A model generated the notes under the pieces. That model was given only the letters and a program-made list of their open reading frames with translations, searched no databases and was not told the DNA's origin. From the NCBI RefSeq assembly GCF_028863945.1, contig NZ_JARBEA010000015.1:1-44439 (forward strand): DNA of 44,439 nt, read 5' to 3'. Shown here in pieces: positions 33,057 to 40,240 of the stretch (the stretch's first letter is position 1; every line of letters starts with the position of its first letter). This DNA is from Jeotgalibaca caeni (lineage in GTDB: Bacteria > Bacillota > Bacilli > Lactobacillales > Aerococcaceae). The translations under genes and the position numbers were made by a program.

Positions 33057-33455
33057 CTATTCTCCATTCAATACCTCAATGATGGGGCATGCATGCAAAT
33101 CTCTTTCATTAGGGCACCTTTCTCGCAAATCCTTCAGCATGCTTTCCATTTTCTTCAAATCCTTAATCTGTTTCTGAACTTCTCTTTCTTTTTGGGATAC
33201 GAAGTCAAACATGTCCTCACACCGGGTCTGATCTTTGTCGACCACGCCAAGCAGCTTATAAATTTCACTTAACGAAAAGCCCAGTTCCTGCGCGCGTTTG
33301 ATGAACTTGACCCGCTTTACATCCTCTTCGGAGTAAGTCCGATAGCCACCTGTTGTCCGGACCGGCTCTTGCAGTAGTTTTTTTCGTTCGTAATACCGAA
33401 TCGTTTCTTTATTGACAGCACATTTTTCAGCGAAGCGACTAATCCGATAACTCAT
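33057..33455 (-). CDS. merR: MerR mercury-responsive regulator
   Basis: A 132-residue MerR protein: winged-helix part [25 protein letters not shown], then a dimer helix and three Cys (in TRCEDM, RCPNERD and HACPII) spaced as in Hg(II)-binding MerR of Gram-positives. It should repress, and with Hg(II) activate, the merR-merA promoter directly upstream. The start at 33,455 has AAAGAGGTGG upstream; ten earlier codons are rejected. Confidence 0.93.
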   Translation of the reverse strand: MSYRISRFAEKCAVNKETIRYYERKKLLQEPVRTTGGYRTYSEEDVKRVKFIKRAQELGFSLSEIYKLLGVVDKDQTRCEDMFDFVSQKEREVQKQIKDLKKMESMLKDLRERCPNERDLHACPIIEVLNGE

Positions 33456-33473
33456 GCGAACCACCTCTTTATT

Positions 33474-33505
33474 ATTATAAACCACGTACCTTGGTACATG
33501 GTCAA
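33474..33505 (-). promoter_or_regulatory. mer promoter/operator
   Basis: Leftward TTGACC (complement of 33,500-33,505) and TATAAT (complement of 33,474-33,479) are 20 bases apart (19 if TTATAA is taken), the long spacing typical of MerR promoters. The spacer is a near-perfect dyad, CCATGTACC/GGTACGTGG (33482-33501), the MerR site. Confidence 0.85.
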
Positions 33506-33546
33506 GTATACACTTTCATTTTTCGCTTATACAAGTTTAAGACCAG

Positions 33547-33573
33547 AAAAAAAGACCCTATAAAGGAGGTCTT
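33547..33573 (-). terminator. Terminator after the aquaporin gene
   Basis: Leftward, AAGACC (complement of 33,568-33,573) pairs with GGTCTT (complement of 33,552-33,557), followed by a run of seven Ts. Confidence 0.7.
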
Positions 33574-33624
33574 ACACCTCACTTTATAGAATCCCGTTGA
33601 GGAAGCTGCAAATTATTTTTTCAT

Positions 33625-34329
33625 TTAAGCTATGCGTTCCGCTTTCTCCTGCTCCACTTCTGGGGAACCGGCTTCAGTATCTAGGACATACCTGGCCACC
33701 AAAGCAGCCAGTGCTCCTCCCAAAAGCGTCGATAGTATTTACAACCAAAGCTGGGATAAGGCGGCTCCTCCCATGAGGACAGCTGGACCGAAGCTGCGGG
33801 CCGGATTTAACGATACACCCGTTGTTGTTCCACCCATTACGATAAGAGCAACTAAGGTCAAACCGATAATGAGTCCTGCTAAATGTGAATCGCCTTTTTT
33901 TCCAGTCGTTACCAGAATAACCAAGACAAAGATAAAGGTCAAAACAAGTTCAATCATAAACCCGCCAAGAATGGTCACCCCTGCAGCCAATACCGTAGCC
34001 CCGAGGTTTGCCGTATCACCGCCAGATTGAGAGAGAAAGAAACGCAGCACCATTGAACCAGCTAAAGCACCGGTTAACTGAACTGCCACATACATAAACA
34101 GCACTTGCAAACTGATACGCTTGTTTATATACATGGCTAAGCTGACCGCTGGGTTCATGTGAGCACCGGAAATCGTTCCCACACTGTATGCCATCGCTAC
34201 TACGGCCATGCCAAAGGCGATTCCAATTCCTAATAACCCTGATTTTCCATCACCTAGGACGACAGAACCTGTTCCGATTAGAACGAGGGTGAATGTACCA
34301 ATTAATTCTGCTATTGCTTTTTTTAACAT
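33625..34329 (-). pseudogene. Aquaporin/glycerol facilitator with an internal stop codon
   Basis: An MIP-family channel gene. The first half has GAHMNPAVS and the second TTGVSLNPARS, the two NPA pore motifs, with membrane helices in between. At 33,739-33,741 an in-frame TAA interrupts the last helix; behind it the same frame continues with ILSTLLGGALAALVARYVLD and a charged tail to a TAA at 33,625. The gene would encode 234 residues without the stop, and gives 196 with it. Start at 34,329 behind AAGGAG. Losing the last helix probably abolishes function unless the stop is read through. Gene order beside mer is no proof of a role in metal resistance. Confidence 0.85.
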
Positions 34330-34430
34330 TGAAGGTTCTCCTTTTTTCATACATAATTATTACCACACCCTATTATAGCGTAGCAGTATACTTTTAGTAT
34401 GATTAAAGATAAGGCACCATTTAGTTTTTA

Positions 34431-34787
34431 TCATTGGCTCCATTTAACATGATCTACCGGTTCGACATTTCTAATCTCATCATAGTGCACTTTTTCATTC
34501 CCCACATAAATCCCCAGTGAGTCGGCTCCCTTTAATTTACCAATGACATCATCATAATAGTTCCCTTCATTATCAATTGCTTCAATTTGAATAGCGACAG
34601 ACTTATTTTTAATTCTGGCAATCTGAAGGACCTCGCCAATCTCTTGTTCGGACATTTGGGGTTTTGGAGAATTGATGTGAGCCAATCCTTTTTGAATTTT
34701 TTCCTGTGCAGCTGTGTGTTCAGATAAGAAAAACCCCGCCCACTTTTTCATGCCACGATCATGGTACTGGTTATTTAAGTATGTCAT
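34431..34787 (-). CDS. YolD-like protein
   Basis: A 118-residue protein. YDHRGMKKWAGFF-type start (here YHDRGMKKWAGFFLSEHT) and the C-terminal beta strands (GKLKGADSLGIYVGNEKVHYDEIRNVEPVD) match YolD-like proteins, which on plasmids usually accompany an ImpB/UvrX-type Y-family polymerase gene; none is in this window. The start at 34,787 has an AAGGTGAG site; a longer frame of 35 codons has none. A fragment of a second copy lies at 30,468-30,530. Confidence 0.75.
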   Translation of the reverse strand: MTYLNNQYHDRGMKKWAGFFLSEHTAAQEKIQKGLAHINSPKPQMSEQEIGEVLQIARIKNKSVAIQIEAIDNEGNYYDDVIGKLKGADSLGIYVGNEKVHYDEIRNVEPVDHVKWSQ

Positions 34788-34989
34788 GATAATCTCACCT
34801 TTCTTCTGACCTTCGCTCATCTGTCTTTCTTGTATCCTTATTTTAGAACTTATGTTCCCCTTTGTAAAGCTAGTATGCCTTAAAGATGCCAAGATTATAA
34901 TGATAAAAGGACTTTTTATAAATCGAGGTCTTAAGGAAAAGATGAAAAAAAAGTCCAGGTAATAAAGAATTGAAATTATAAGGCATGGA

Positions 34990-35290
34990 AGGCTCTTGAT
35001 AAGAGCTCCTATATTAAAGTCATTTTTTCGTTTTGTGTCGCCAAGCGCCCTGGACGATCCGAAAGGGCCGGATCAGGGCTTTATCATTTCAGGATGTTCT
35101 TAGCGGCAATCTCCATGCGGGAGCCCTTCCCTTCGGTCCCACACGGATTTATCCGAGAACAGAAAAGAAAATCAAGAACCGCAAAAACTTTTTTTCTCCT
35201 TTTATTTCATGGTATTTCACGTCAGTCTAAATAAACTTTTTGTCTAAAGAGTCCCTACCTGCTGAAGCAGCAAGGGGCTCTTTTTTCTTG
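34990..35290 (+). ncRNA. Candidate structured RNA element
   Basis: A gene-free, unusually GC-rich stretch ending in a strong terminator. At about 35,046-35,080, GCCCTGG..GATCCG can pair with CGGATC.AGGGC (two-part stem with an AAAGGGC loop); GGGAGCCCTTCCC and a CGGATTTATCCG stem follow at about 35,118-35,157. The terminator is AAAGAGTCCCTACCTGCT (35246-35263) with AGCAGCAAGGGGCTCTTTTTT (35266-35286). No ORF of note lies inside. Either a non-coding RNA or the leader of the small gene at 35,394; I do not recognise a known family. Confidence 0.45.
35247..35287 (+). terminator. Strong terminator of the structured element
   Basis: AAGAGTCCCTACCTGCT pairs with AGCAGCAAGGGGCTCTT with small mismatches; six Ts follow. 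Confidence 0.85.
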
Positions 35291-35393
35291 ATTCCCTTTT
35301 GTTCCTCATGATGACTGGCTAGCCAACAAAACGGAAAAAATTCAGCTTATAGCTCACGCGTATGCGACTCAAAACAAAAAAGGAGCGAGAAAA

Positions 35394-35600
35394 ATGAATA
35401 AACAAAAAGCAGTAGTAGCAGTGAATGATTTTATACATGTATACAACGAAGAGGGCGATGACTTGATTCCGAACATATACAAGGTGACGTATATCGATAG
35501 ACGCTTTCCGCATACGTTATATTATGAGGCCCAAACAATAGATGACATGCAAAGCGACATAAAAGGATTGGAAGCATACGAATTTGTGAAATTTTTGTGA
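35394..35600 (+). CDS. Small protein of unknown function
   Basis: A 68-residue protein (MNKQKAVVAVNDFIHVYNEEG...). AAGGAGCGAG lies just before the ATG. Mixed beta/alpha composition with many aromatic residues; no family recognised. About 100 bases before the RadC-like gene and in the same direction. Confidence 0.55.
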   Translation: MNKQKAVVAVNDFIHVYNEEGDDLIPNIYKVTYIDRRFPHTLYYEAQTIDDMQSDIKGLEAYEFVKFL

Positions 35601-35703
35601 CAACGACTAAAAGTTGAATGACCGTTTTGGATAATAAAAAAGCTTTTCGAGAAATTTTACGTGTCTATATATGAAGGACTAAATCGAGGAAGAGGGATGT
35701 AAC

Positions 35704-36174
35704 ATGTTAGAACAATTAAATCTGTTAACCGAACAAGAAACAATTACGGAAATTGTCAGAGTCAAGCAAGTTGTGATGGAAAGGCCTGTTGCCTATGCCG
35801 AAGGTATAACGTCAACAGAAAGAGCGGGACGCTTAGGAATGAATGAAATCGGTGACGAAGCGCAGGAAGTCGTTCTTATCCTGATTCTCAATACAAAAAA
35901 CCAAATCAATGCCATTCACCGGGTTTTCACCGGCAGCTTAAATGCGAGTGTCGCCCACCCGAGAGAAATTTTCAGAAGTGCCATTCTAAACAATGGGGCG
36001 CGTATCATTCTCTATCATAACCACCCCAGTTCAGACCTCACCCCATCCGAAGCAGACCTTGTTTTCACTCAACGGATGATGGAAGCGGGGGAAGTCCTAG
36101 GAATAGAACTCCTGGACCATTTTATCGTATCCGCAACAAAGTGGTTATCATTCAAAGAAATCGGGCTACTCTAA
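35704..36174 (+). CDS. RadC-like JAB/JAMM protein
   Basis: A 156-residue protein consisting of the JAMM domain of RadC/YeeS-type proteins: HNHPSSDLTPSEAD with H105, H107, S115 and D118 fits HxHx7SxxD, and NQINAIHRVFTGSLNASVAHPREIF precedes it as in the family. It lacks the helix-hairpin-helix part of chromosomal RadC. Such short versions are common on mobile elements; a metallo-isopeptidase or nuclease-like role is proposed but unproven. GAGGAAGAGGGA ribosome site. Confidence 0.88.
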   Translation: MLEQLNLLTEQETITEIVRVKQVVMERPVAYAEGITSTERAGRLGMNEIGDEAQEVVLILILNTKNQINAIHRVFTGSLNASVAHPREIFRSAILNNGARIILYHNHPSSDLTPSEADLVFTQRMMEAGEVLGIELLDHFIVSATKWLSFKEIGLL

Positions 36175-36177
36175 ATA

Positions 36178-36217
36178 AAAAGATAGAAGGGCAGCAAAAT
36201 AGCTGTCCTTCTATCTA
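36178..36217. terminator. Hairpin after the RadC-like gene
   Basis: AGATAGAAGGGCAG (36181-36194) and CTGTCCTTCTATCT (36203-36216) form a 14-bp stem with one G.T pair. There is no T run on the right, but the A-rich left flank gives one for leftward transcripts. Confidence 0.65.
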
Positions 36218-36414
36218 CGTGCATGGAAGAAACAAGCTCTGAACAAGCTTATTTCCTTGATTGTTGCGTATCAAATAAAAGAGTGGGGATTTGATTCAAC
36301 GGTTTGGATTCCTTCTAGCAATATTTATTTTTTTGTTATGGATAAAAAGTTAGTGCAGCTCGCATCGGGGTAGCTATAATAGCCTACTTATTTCCATGGC
36401 TAGCACTAAAAAGG

Positions 36415-36453
36415 AAAAAAACGGTAGAGAGTGAATTTCTCTACCGTTTTTTT
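36415..36453. terminator. Bidirectional terminator
   Basis: AAAAAAACGGTAGAGA (36415-36430) and TCTCTACCGTTTTTTT (36438-36453) are perfect complements around a seven-base loop. It marks the end of the copB relic (leftward). Upstream, about 36,342-36,412, frames encoding short hydrophobic peptides suggest another broken gene. Confidence 0.9.
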
Positions 36454-36469
36454 GATACGAATTGTTCGT

Positions 36470-36995
36470 TTACTTAGAATCTAATCTCAGGAACATAGCA
36501 TTGATTGCAACTACGACTGTTGACATCGACGCCGCGATTGCCGGAGTTGTGGTGGTACCAATAGGAGCCAATATACCAGCTGCGATCGGCATTGCAAAAA
36601 AGTTATACCTAGCTCCCCAAATGAGATTTTATTTCATTTTACGAATTGTTTTATGTGCTAATTCGATGAAGGATTCAATGTCGCCTGGGTCAGATTGCGT
36701 CAAGATTACATCGGCTGAATCTATCGCGACTAATATTCGAATAAGGGAAAGTAAACTGGAACGGAAGTTCGAGACCGAACATGGGGGATAACAACAGGAC
36801 AATGATTCCCAATGGCAAGGACTTTAAGAAGAGTTCCTTATAGTTTCCGTGATTGTGGTGTTCATGCACGCCCTCCTCTACCTGCTCTTCATGGTAAGCA
36901 TGGCCGACGTGTCGGTTACTATTATGGTTTTGATGGTCGACATGTCCCTTATGATCATGGTGCACATGCTCATCTTTATTGTGATTGTGCTTCAA
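36470..36995 (-). pseudogene. copB: Internally deleted copper ATPase gene (copB relic)
   Basis: The first ~85 codons encode a His-rich N-terminus (MKHNHNKDEHVHHDHKGH...) followed by KELFLKSLPLGIIVLLLSPMFGL, the first membrane segment of CopB-type P1B ATPases. Then, in another frame, comes the very end of such an ATPase: DSADVILTQSDPGDIESFIEL, HKTIRKMK, a stop, [22 protein letters not shown] and [15 protein letters not shown]. The whole catalytic part (about 500 codons or more, including CPC and DKTG) is gone. The junction is near 36,735-36,750 (AATATTAGTCGCGATAGATT). Non-functional as an ATPase; the His-rich N-terminal piece could still be translated. Confidence 0.88.
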
Positions 36996-37155
36996 AATAG
37001 TTTCCTCCTCATAGTCTATAATGGTTTACATTTGCAATCTGTCTTTATTCTACGCCCTGTCAAGAAAAAGATTCCAAGGAAATCCCTAAATGAGTCAGCA
37101 CCGCTATCATGAATACAGAAGGTGAGAAGCGTATTTATTGATTTTTATTTATTAG

Positions 37156-37192
37156 TTCTTGTAGAATAGATTCATGTTTATCTACAAACGTA
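37156..37192 (+). promoter_or_regulatory. Promoter with one copper box before the CopL-like gene
   Basis: TTCTTG (37156-37161), 17 bases, TATCTA (37179-37184). TACAAACGTA at 37,183-37,192 differs from the CopY operator TACANNTGTA at one base. The promoter is predicted; CopY control is likely but weaker supported than for copY and gapA. Confidence 0.5.
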
Positions 37193-37223
37193 AACAAAAA
37201 GTGTATGAGGGGATGATGTTTAG

Positions 37224-37820
37224 ATGAAAAAAAAGACTATGCTTTTAGGTGCGATGAGCCTTGCTGCCGTTACATTCTTGTCAGCTTGTTCAACGGGAAG
37301 TGAGAACCAAGGTTCGAATGACATTTCTGATAGTTCTATTGTTGAGGATGGCTCTTCCATGAGCAGCATGGAAGACATGAGCGGCATGGCTCATGATGAT
37401 TCTGGCGACATTCCAGCAGGTCTGCAAGAAGCGAATAATCCAACCTATCAAGTAGGCGACACCGTAACAATTACGGAAGGGCACATGGAAGGCATGGAAG
37501 GAGCAGAAGCTAAAATTATAGGTGCCTTTGATACGATTGCTTATGAAATATCTTACGATCCTACCGATGGCGGACCGCGCGAAGAGAACCATAAGTGGGT
37601 GATCCAAGAGGAGATTAGCAATGTCGGCGAGGAAGTATTAGAACCAGGAGCCGAAGTGACGGTTGAAGCGAACCATATGGCAGGGATGGAAGGGGCGATT
37701 GCTGTTATCGAAGCCGCAGAAGAAACGACGGTATACATGATTGACTACCAACCTACCACTGGTGGCGAGACGGTTAAGAATCATAAATGGGTAACAGATT
37801 CAGAACTTTCAGCTGAATAG
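37224..37820 (+). CDS. CopL/YdhK-like copper-binding lipoprotein (DUF1541)
   Basis: A 198-residue lipoprotein: the lipobox LSAC puts the lipidated Cys at residue 22. A Met/His/Asp/Ser-rich linker (SSMSSMEDMSGMAHDD) is followed by two copies of the DUF1541 unit, each with HMxGMEGA and ending in NHKWV (about residues 75-130 and 140-195). DUF1541 proteins (YdhK; CopL in staphylococci) bind Cu(I) at the cell surface and raise copper resistance. RBS GAGGGGATGATG region. Followed by a terminator at 37,907. Confidence 0.88.
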   Translation: MKKKTMLLGAMSLAAVTFLSACSTGSENQGSNDISDSSIVEDGSSMSSMEDMSGMAHDDSGDIPAGLQEANNPTYQVGDTVTITEGHMEGMEGAEAKIIGAFDTIAYEISYDPTDGGPREENHKWVIQEEISNVGEEVLEPGAEVTVEANHMAGMEGAIAVIEAAEETTVYMIDYQPTTGGETVKNHKWVTDSELSAE

Positions 37821-37906
37821 GTTTAAAGGTAGTATGAGCGGAAGAGCGACTTGGACTGGTAAGCTATCCGTCAATATGACAGTAAAATATTTAAACAGTT
37901 AGACAG

Positions 37907-37937
37907 ACTGCTCTCATCATGTGGGGGCAGTTTTTTG
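37907..37937 (+). terminator. Terminator after the CopL-like gene
   Basis: ACTGCTCTCA (37907-37916) pairs with TGGGGGCAGT (37922-37931, several G.T pairs), followed by TTTTTT. Confidence 0.8.
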
Positions 37938-38336
37938 CGTATCGAAGCTTGCTGCCTTTCCGCTTAGCATTCCCTCATGTTTCACGAGCGAAGCACAACC
38001 GCTTCACTCACAAAGCAATGCGAGATAGGTTTTGTGTCATACCGGCTCTTTTAAATACGCACAGCAATGTTTGTAAATTGAAATCTTTGGTCACTCACTA
38101 TGGAACAACAAATGGGCAGTTGCCTTGTTTTTTATGGACGCTTCATAAAGTGTTATCTACCTCCGGGTTACTGATTGCGACATGCCCAGTTTTCTTGAAT
38201 CCTCCCAGACAGACCACTAGAATGTTTCATTTGATCTTTCTGTCCCGTATAGGAACCGAATTAAATCGTTTTCTTATAGTGAGGGAGTATGTCATAAATT
38301 CTGTTCAACGGCTTTTTAAATATTGTGAAGAATCAT
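37938..38336. other. Region without a recognisable gene
   Basis: An open frame of 147 codons crosses this stretch rightward, but it lacks a ribosome site, has an odd composition rich in Cys, His, Phe and Arg, and runs into the gapA promoter, so it is not believed. No transposase or other relic could be recognised. Confidence 0.4.
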
Positions 38337-38392
38337 TTGACAGGAATTGTCCACAAGTGTAGACTGTTAATATACAATCGTTTACCTTTGTA
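38337..38392 (+). promoter_or_regulatory. CopY-type promoter ahead of gapA
   Basis: TTGACA (38337-38342), 17 bases, TAGACT (38360-38365). Copper box 1 is CACAAGTGTA (38352-38361) and box 2 TACCTTTGTA (38383-38392, one mismatch to TACANNTGTA). The offsets of 15 and 46 bases from TTGACA are identical to those in the copY promoter (40,168). CopY would repress it without copper. There is no other obvious promoter before gapA. Confidence 0.8.
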
Positions 38393-38410
38393 AACAGAAA
38401 GGAGGTCAAA

Positions 38411-38466
38411 GTGGCCACACGAACAGGGCCGCCCCATTTGATGGCTTCACAATGAGGATGGGAAAA
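38411..38466 (+). pseudogene. Probable relic of a copY start
   Basis: A GGAGG site and GTG begin a short frame MATRTGPPHLMASQ, then a stop and GWE. It lines up loosely with the start of copY ([16 protein letters not shown]): both follow the same promoter geometry and a GGAGG site, and share xxPHxxxxxxWE. The likely history is that a copY gene once stood here and decayed, leaving gapA behind its promoter. The remaining ~140 bases to gapA hold nothing recognisable. Confidence 0.45.
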
Positions 38467-38608
38467 AGATAAAATACGATTTAAAACACCTACATGATAA
38501 AAACAACTCTTCTTGCAGGTAAGAAAACTTCTTATTGATAACCATGCTGTAACCGAGGAAAAAATAATCACTTTTTAACAATTACCATAAAAAATGGAGG
38601 AATGTACA

Positions 38609-39631
38609 ATGACTACGAAAATAGCAATTAACGGATTTGGTCGTGTTGGAAGAACAGCCTTAAGAAGACTGATAGACTCGCAATCAAGTTTAGAGGTAGT
38701 GGCCATTAACGATTTGGCAGAGATAGACAATTTAGCGTATTTATATAAGTATGACACAGCATATGGACGAGCGCCTTATACAGTGGAAGTCAAAGATGAT
38801 ATTCTTACCATAAACAACTATTCTATCAAAGTGTTCCATGAGAAAGATGCAAAAAATCTTCCATGGTCTGACTTAGATGTGGATATTGTCATTGAATCTA
38901 CCGGTATTTATACATCGACAGAAAAAGCTCAAGCCCACCTTGATGCAGGTGCGGATAAAGTGATTATTACAGCACCGGCAAACGACAGCAGCACAAAAAC
39001 GATTGTTTTTGGAGTCAATGAAGACATTGTGGCTGGAGATGATAAAATTATCTCCGCTGCTTCATGCACCACAAATTGCTTAGCCCCCCTTGCTAAGGCG
39101 TTGCATGATAATTTTGGTATTGTCACCGGAATGATGTCAACGATTAAAGCCTATACTCCTTCCCAAAAGCTCCATGATGGTCCAAACAATGATTTCAGAA
39201 GAGGCCGCGCGGGAGCTATGAATGCGGTTCCCACAACAACCGGTGCAGCGAGAGCTGTTGGAAAAGTCATTCCAGAACTGAATGGCAGGATTGATGGAAC
39301 AGCGGTTAGGGTTCCCCTGCTAGGTGGTGCTCTCGTGGAGTTTTATACGAACCTAGATAAAAAGGTTACTGTGGAACAAGTTAACAACGCGATGTTGGAA
39401 GCCTCAAACGCTTCTTTTGAATATATAGAAGATCCGATTGTTTCTTCTGATGTGGTCGGAACCTCTGCAGGCTCTATCTTTGATGCCACACAGACAGAGA
39501 TAATGGAACACGACGGCAATCAATTGGTGAAAACCGTGGCTTGGTATGACAGTGAGTATGGCTTTGCCTCAAACTTAGTTCGTCTAGTAGAATATTTCTC
39601 TGAAATTGCTCAAAAAGGAGTAGATGAATAG
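38609..39631 (+). CDS. gapA: Divergent GAPDH under copper-box control; catalytic His replaced by Lys
   Basis: A 340-residue type I glyceraldehyde-3-phosphate dehydrogenase. The NAD site AINGFGRVGR, the catalytic block AASCTTNCLAP with C153, TGAARAVGKVIPELNGRIDG, RVPLLGG and the C-terminal WYDSEYGFASNLVRL are all present. In ordinary enzymes the catalytic His lies 27 residues after the Cys in TTIHAYT; here the same place reads STIKAYT with K180 (codon AAA, 39,146-39,148). The following loop (PSQKLHDGPNNDF) is one residue shorter than in staphylococcal GapA. The start at 38,609 follows GGAGG. GAPDH is a known copper-sensitive glycolytic enzyme, so a copper-induced spare form makes sense, but the His change means activity must not be assumed. 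Confidence 0.92.
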   Translation: MTTKIAINGFGRVGRTALRRLIDSQSSLEVVAINDLAEIDNLAYLYKYDTAYGRAPYTVEVKDDILTINNYSIKVFHEKDAKNLPWSDLDVDIVIESTGIYTSTEKAQAHLDAGADKVIITAPANDSSTKTIVFGVNEDIVAGDDKIISAASCTTNCLAPLAKALHDNFGIVTGMMSTIKAYTPSQKLHDGPNNDFRRGRAGAMNAVPTTTGAARAVGKVIPELNGRIDGTAVRVPLLGGALVEFYTNLDKKVTVEQVNNAMLEASNASFEYIEDPIVSSDVVGTSAGSIFDATQTEIMEHDGNQLVKTVAWYDSEYGFASNLVRLVEYFSEIAQKGVDE

Positions 39632-39695
39632 CCTTAACCTGCATGTTTAAAGAGAGAAGCTACAAACAAAGATACATACCATAAGAGGGGAAAAA

Positions 39696-39908
39696 ATTAA
39701 AATAAAAAATGGATTGAGTGATCCTGCAGGAAGATGGTTGGGATGGATTGGTGTTATTTAAGGCGTTATGGGTTTCTCCTGGCAACCTGTATGGCTGGGA
39801 GGAGCCGCACTCGGTCTTGGGGTGATTGGCCTATTCTCACGAAAGAAAGGCATAAACTGGACAGCGATTATCACTGGAGTCGTTGTTCTAGCTCGTTTCT
39901 TTTTTTGA
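39696..39908 (+). pseudogene. Broken small membrane protein gene downstream of gapA
   Basis: Behind an AGAGGGG site one frame reads (I)KIKNGLSDPAGRWLGWIGVI, a stop TAA at 39,759-39,761, then GVMGFSWQPVWLGGAALGLG, VIGLFSRKKGINWTAIITGV and a short hydrophobic end, with TGA at 39,906. The expected start codon is ATT, not ATG. Without the two defects it would be a ~70-residue protein with two to three membrane helices. It probably formed an operon with gapA. Confidence 0.65.
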
Positions 39909-40160
39909 TAAACGAAACAGGAAGATTCAAACTCCTTTTCTTAAGGGGACATAAACCAGGTAGAACCGGATTACTCTCCTATCTTTCCTATCCTTTACAT
40001 CTAATCTAGCAATCCTCGTGACATCCGGCTTCCAGGATGATTCGTTGGGATGGGGAGTGAGCCATTCAGGTTTACTCCTTTAATTTTTTGATCAGAGATA
40101 CAGATAGAGCCATTTTCGAAGTATTTTTTGATTTTCCTGATATTTTTTATAATCCGGTAA
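39909..40160. other. Intergenic, nothing recognised
   Basis: AT-rich in its second half. A leftward frame of 75 codons exists but starts inside the copY promoter and lacks a ribosome site, so it is not called. Confidence 0.4.
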
Positions 40161-40167
40161 AAAAGTG

Positions 40168-40223
40168 TTGACAAATACCGATTACAAGTGTAAATTAGTA
40201 ATAGAGAAACATTTACAGTTGTA
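40168..40223 (+). promoter_or_regulatory. copYA promoter with two CopY boxes
   Basis: TTGACA (40168-40173), 17 bases, TAAATT (40191-40196). Two perfect TACANNTGTA boxes: TACAAGTGTA (40183-40192), overlapping the -10, and TACAGTTGTA (40214-40223), 31 bases apart start to start. This is the arrangement of the cop operator of Enterococcus hirae. Confidence 0.93.
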
Positions 40224-40240
40224 AACAAGGAGGATGAAAA

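Noticed and set aside
37919-38362. A 147-codon rightward ORF before gapA.
   Set aside because: No ribosome site, composition unlike a real protein, and it overlaps the copper-box promoter.
61-38500. The 15-mer AACACCTACATGATA occurs near position 60 and again near 38,483.
   Set aside because: One shared 15-mer in 44 kb of AT-rich DNA is close to chance, and the flanks do not match, so no insertion-element end is claimed.
40001-40228. A 75-codon leftward ORF.
   Set aside because: It starts within the copY promoter and lacks a ribosome site; its second half looks more protein-like but no family was seen.
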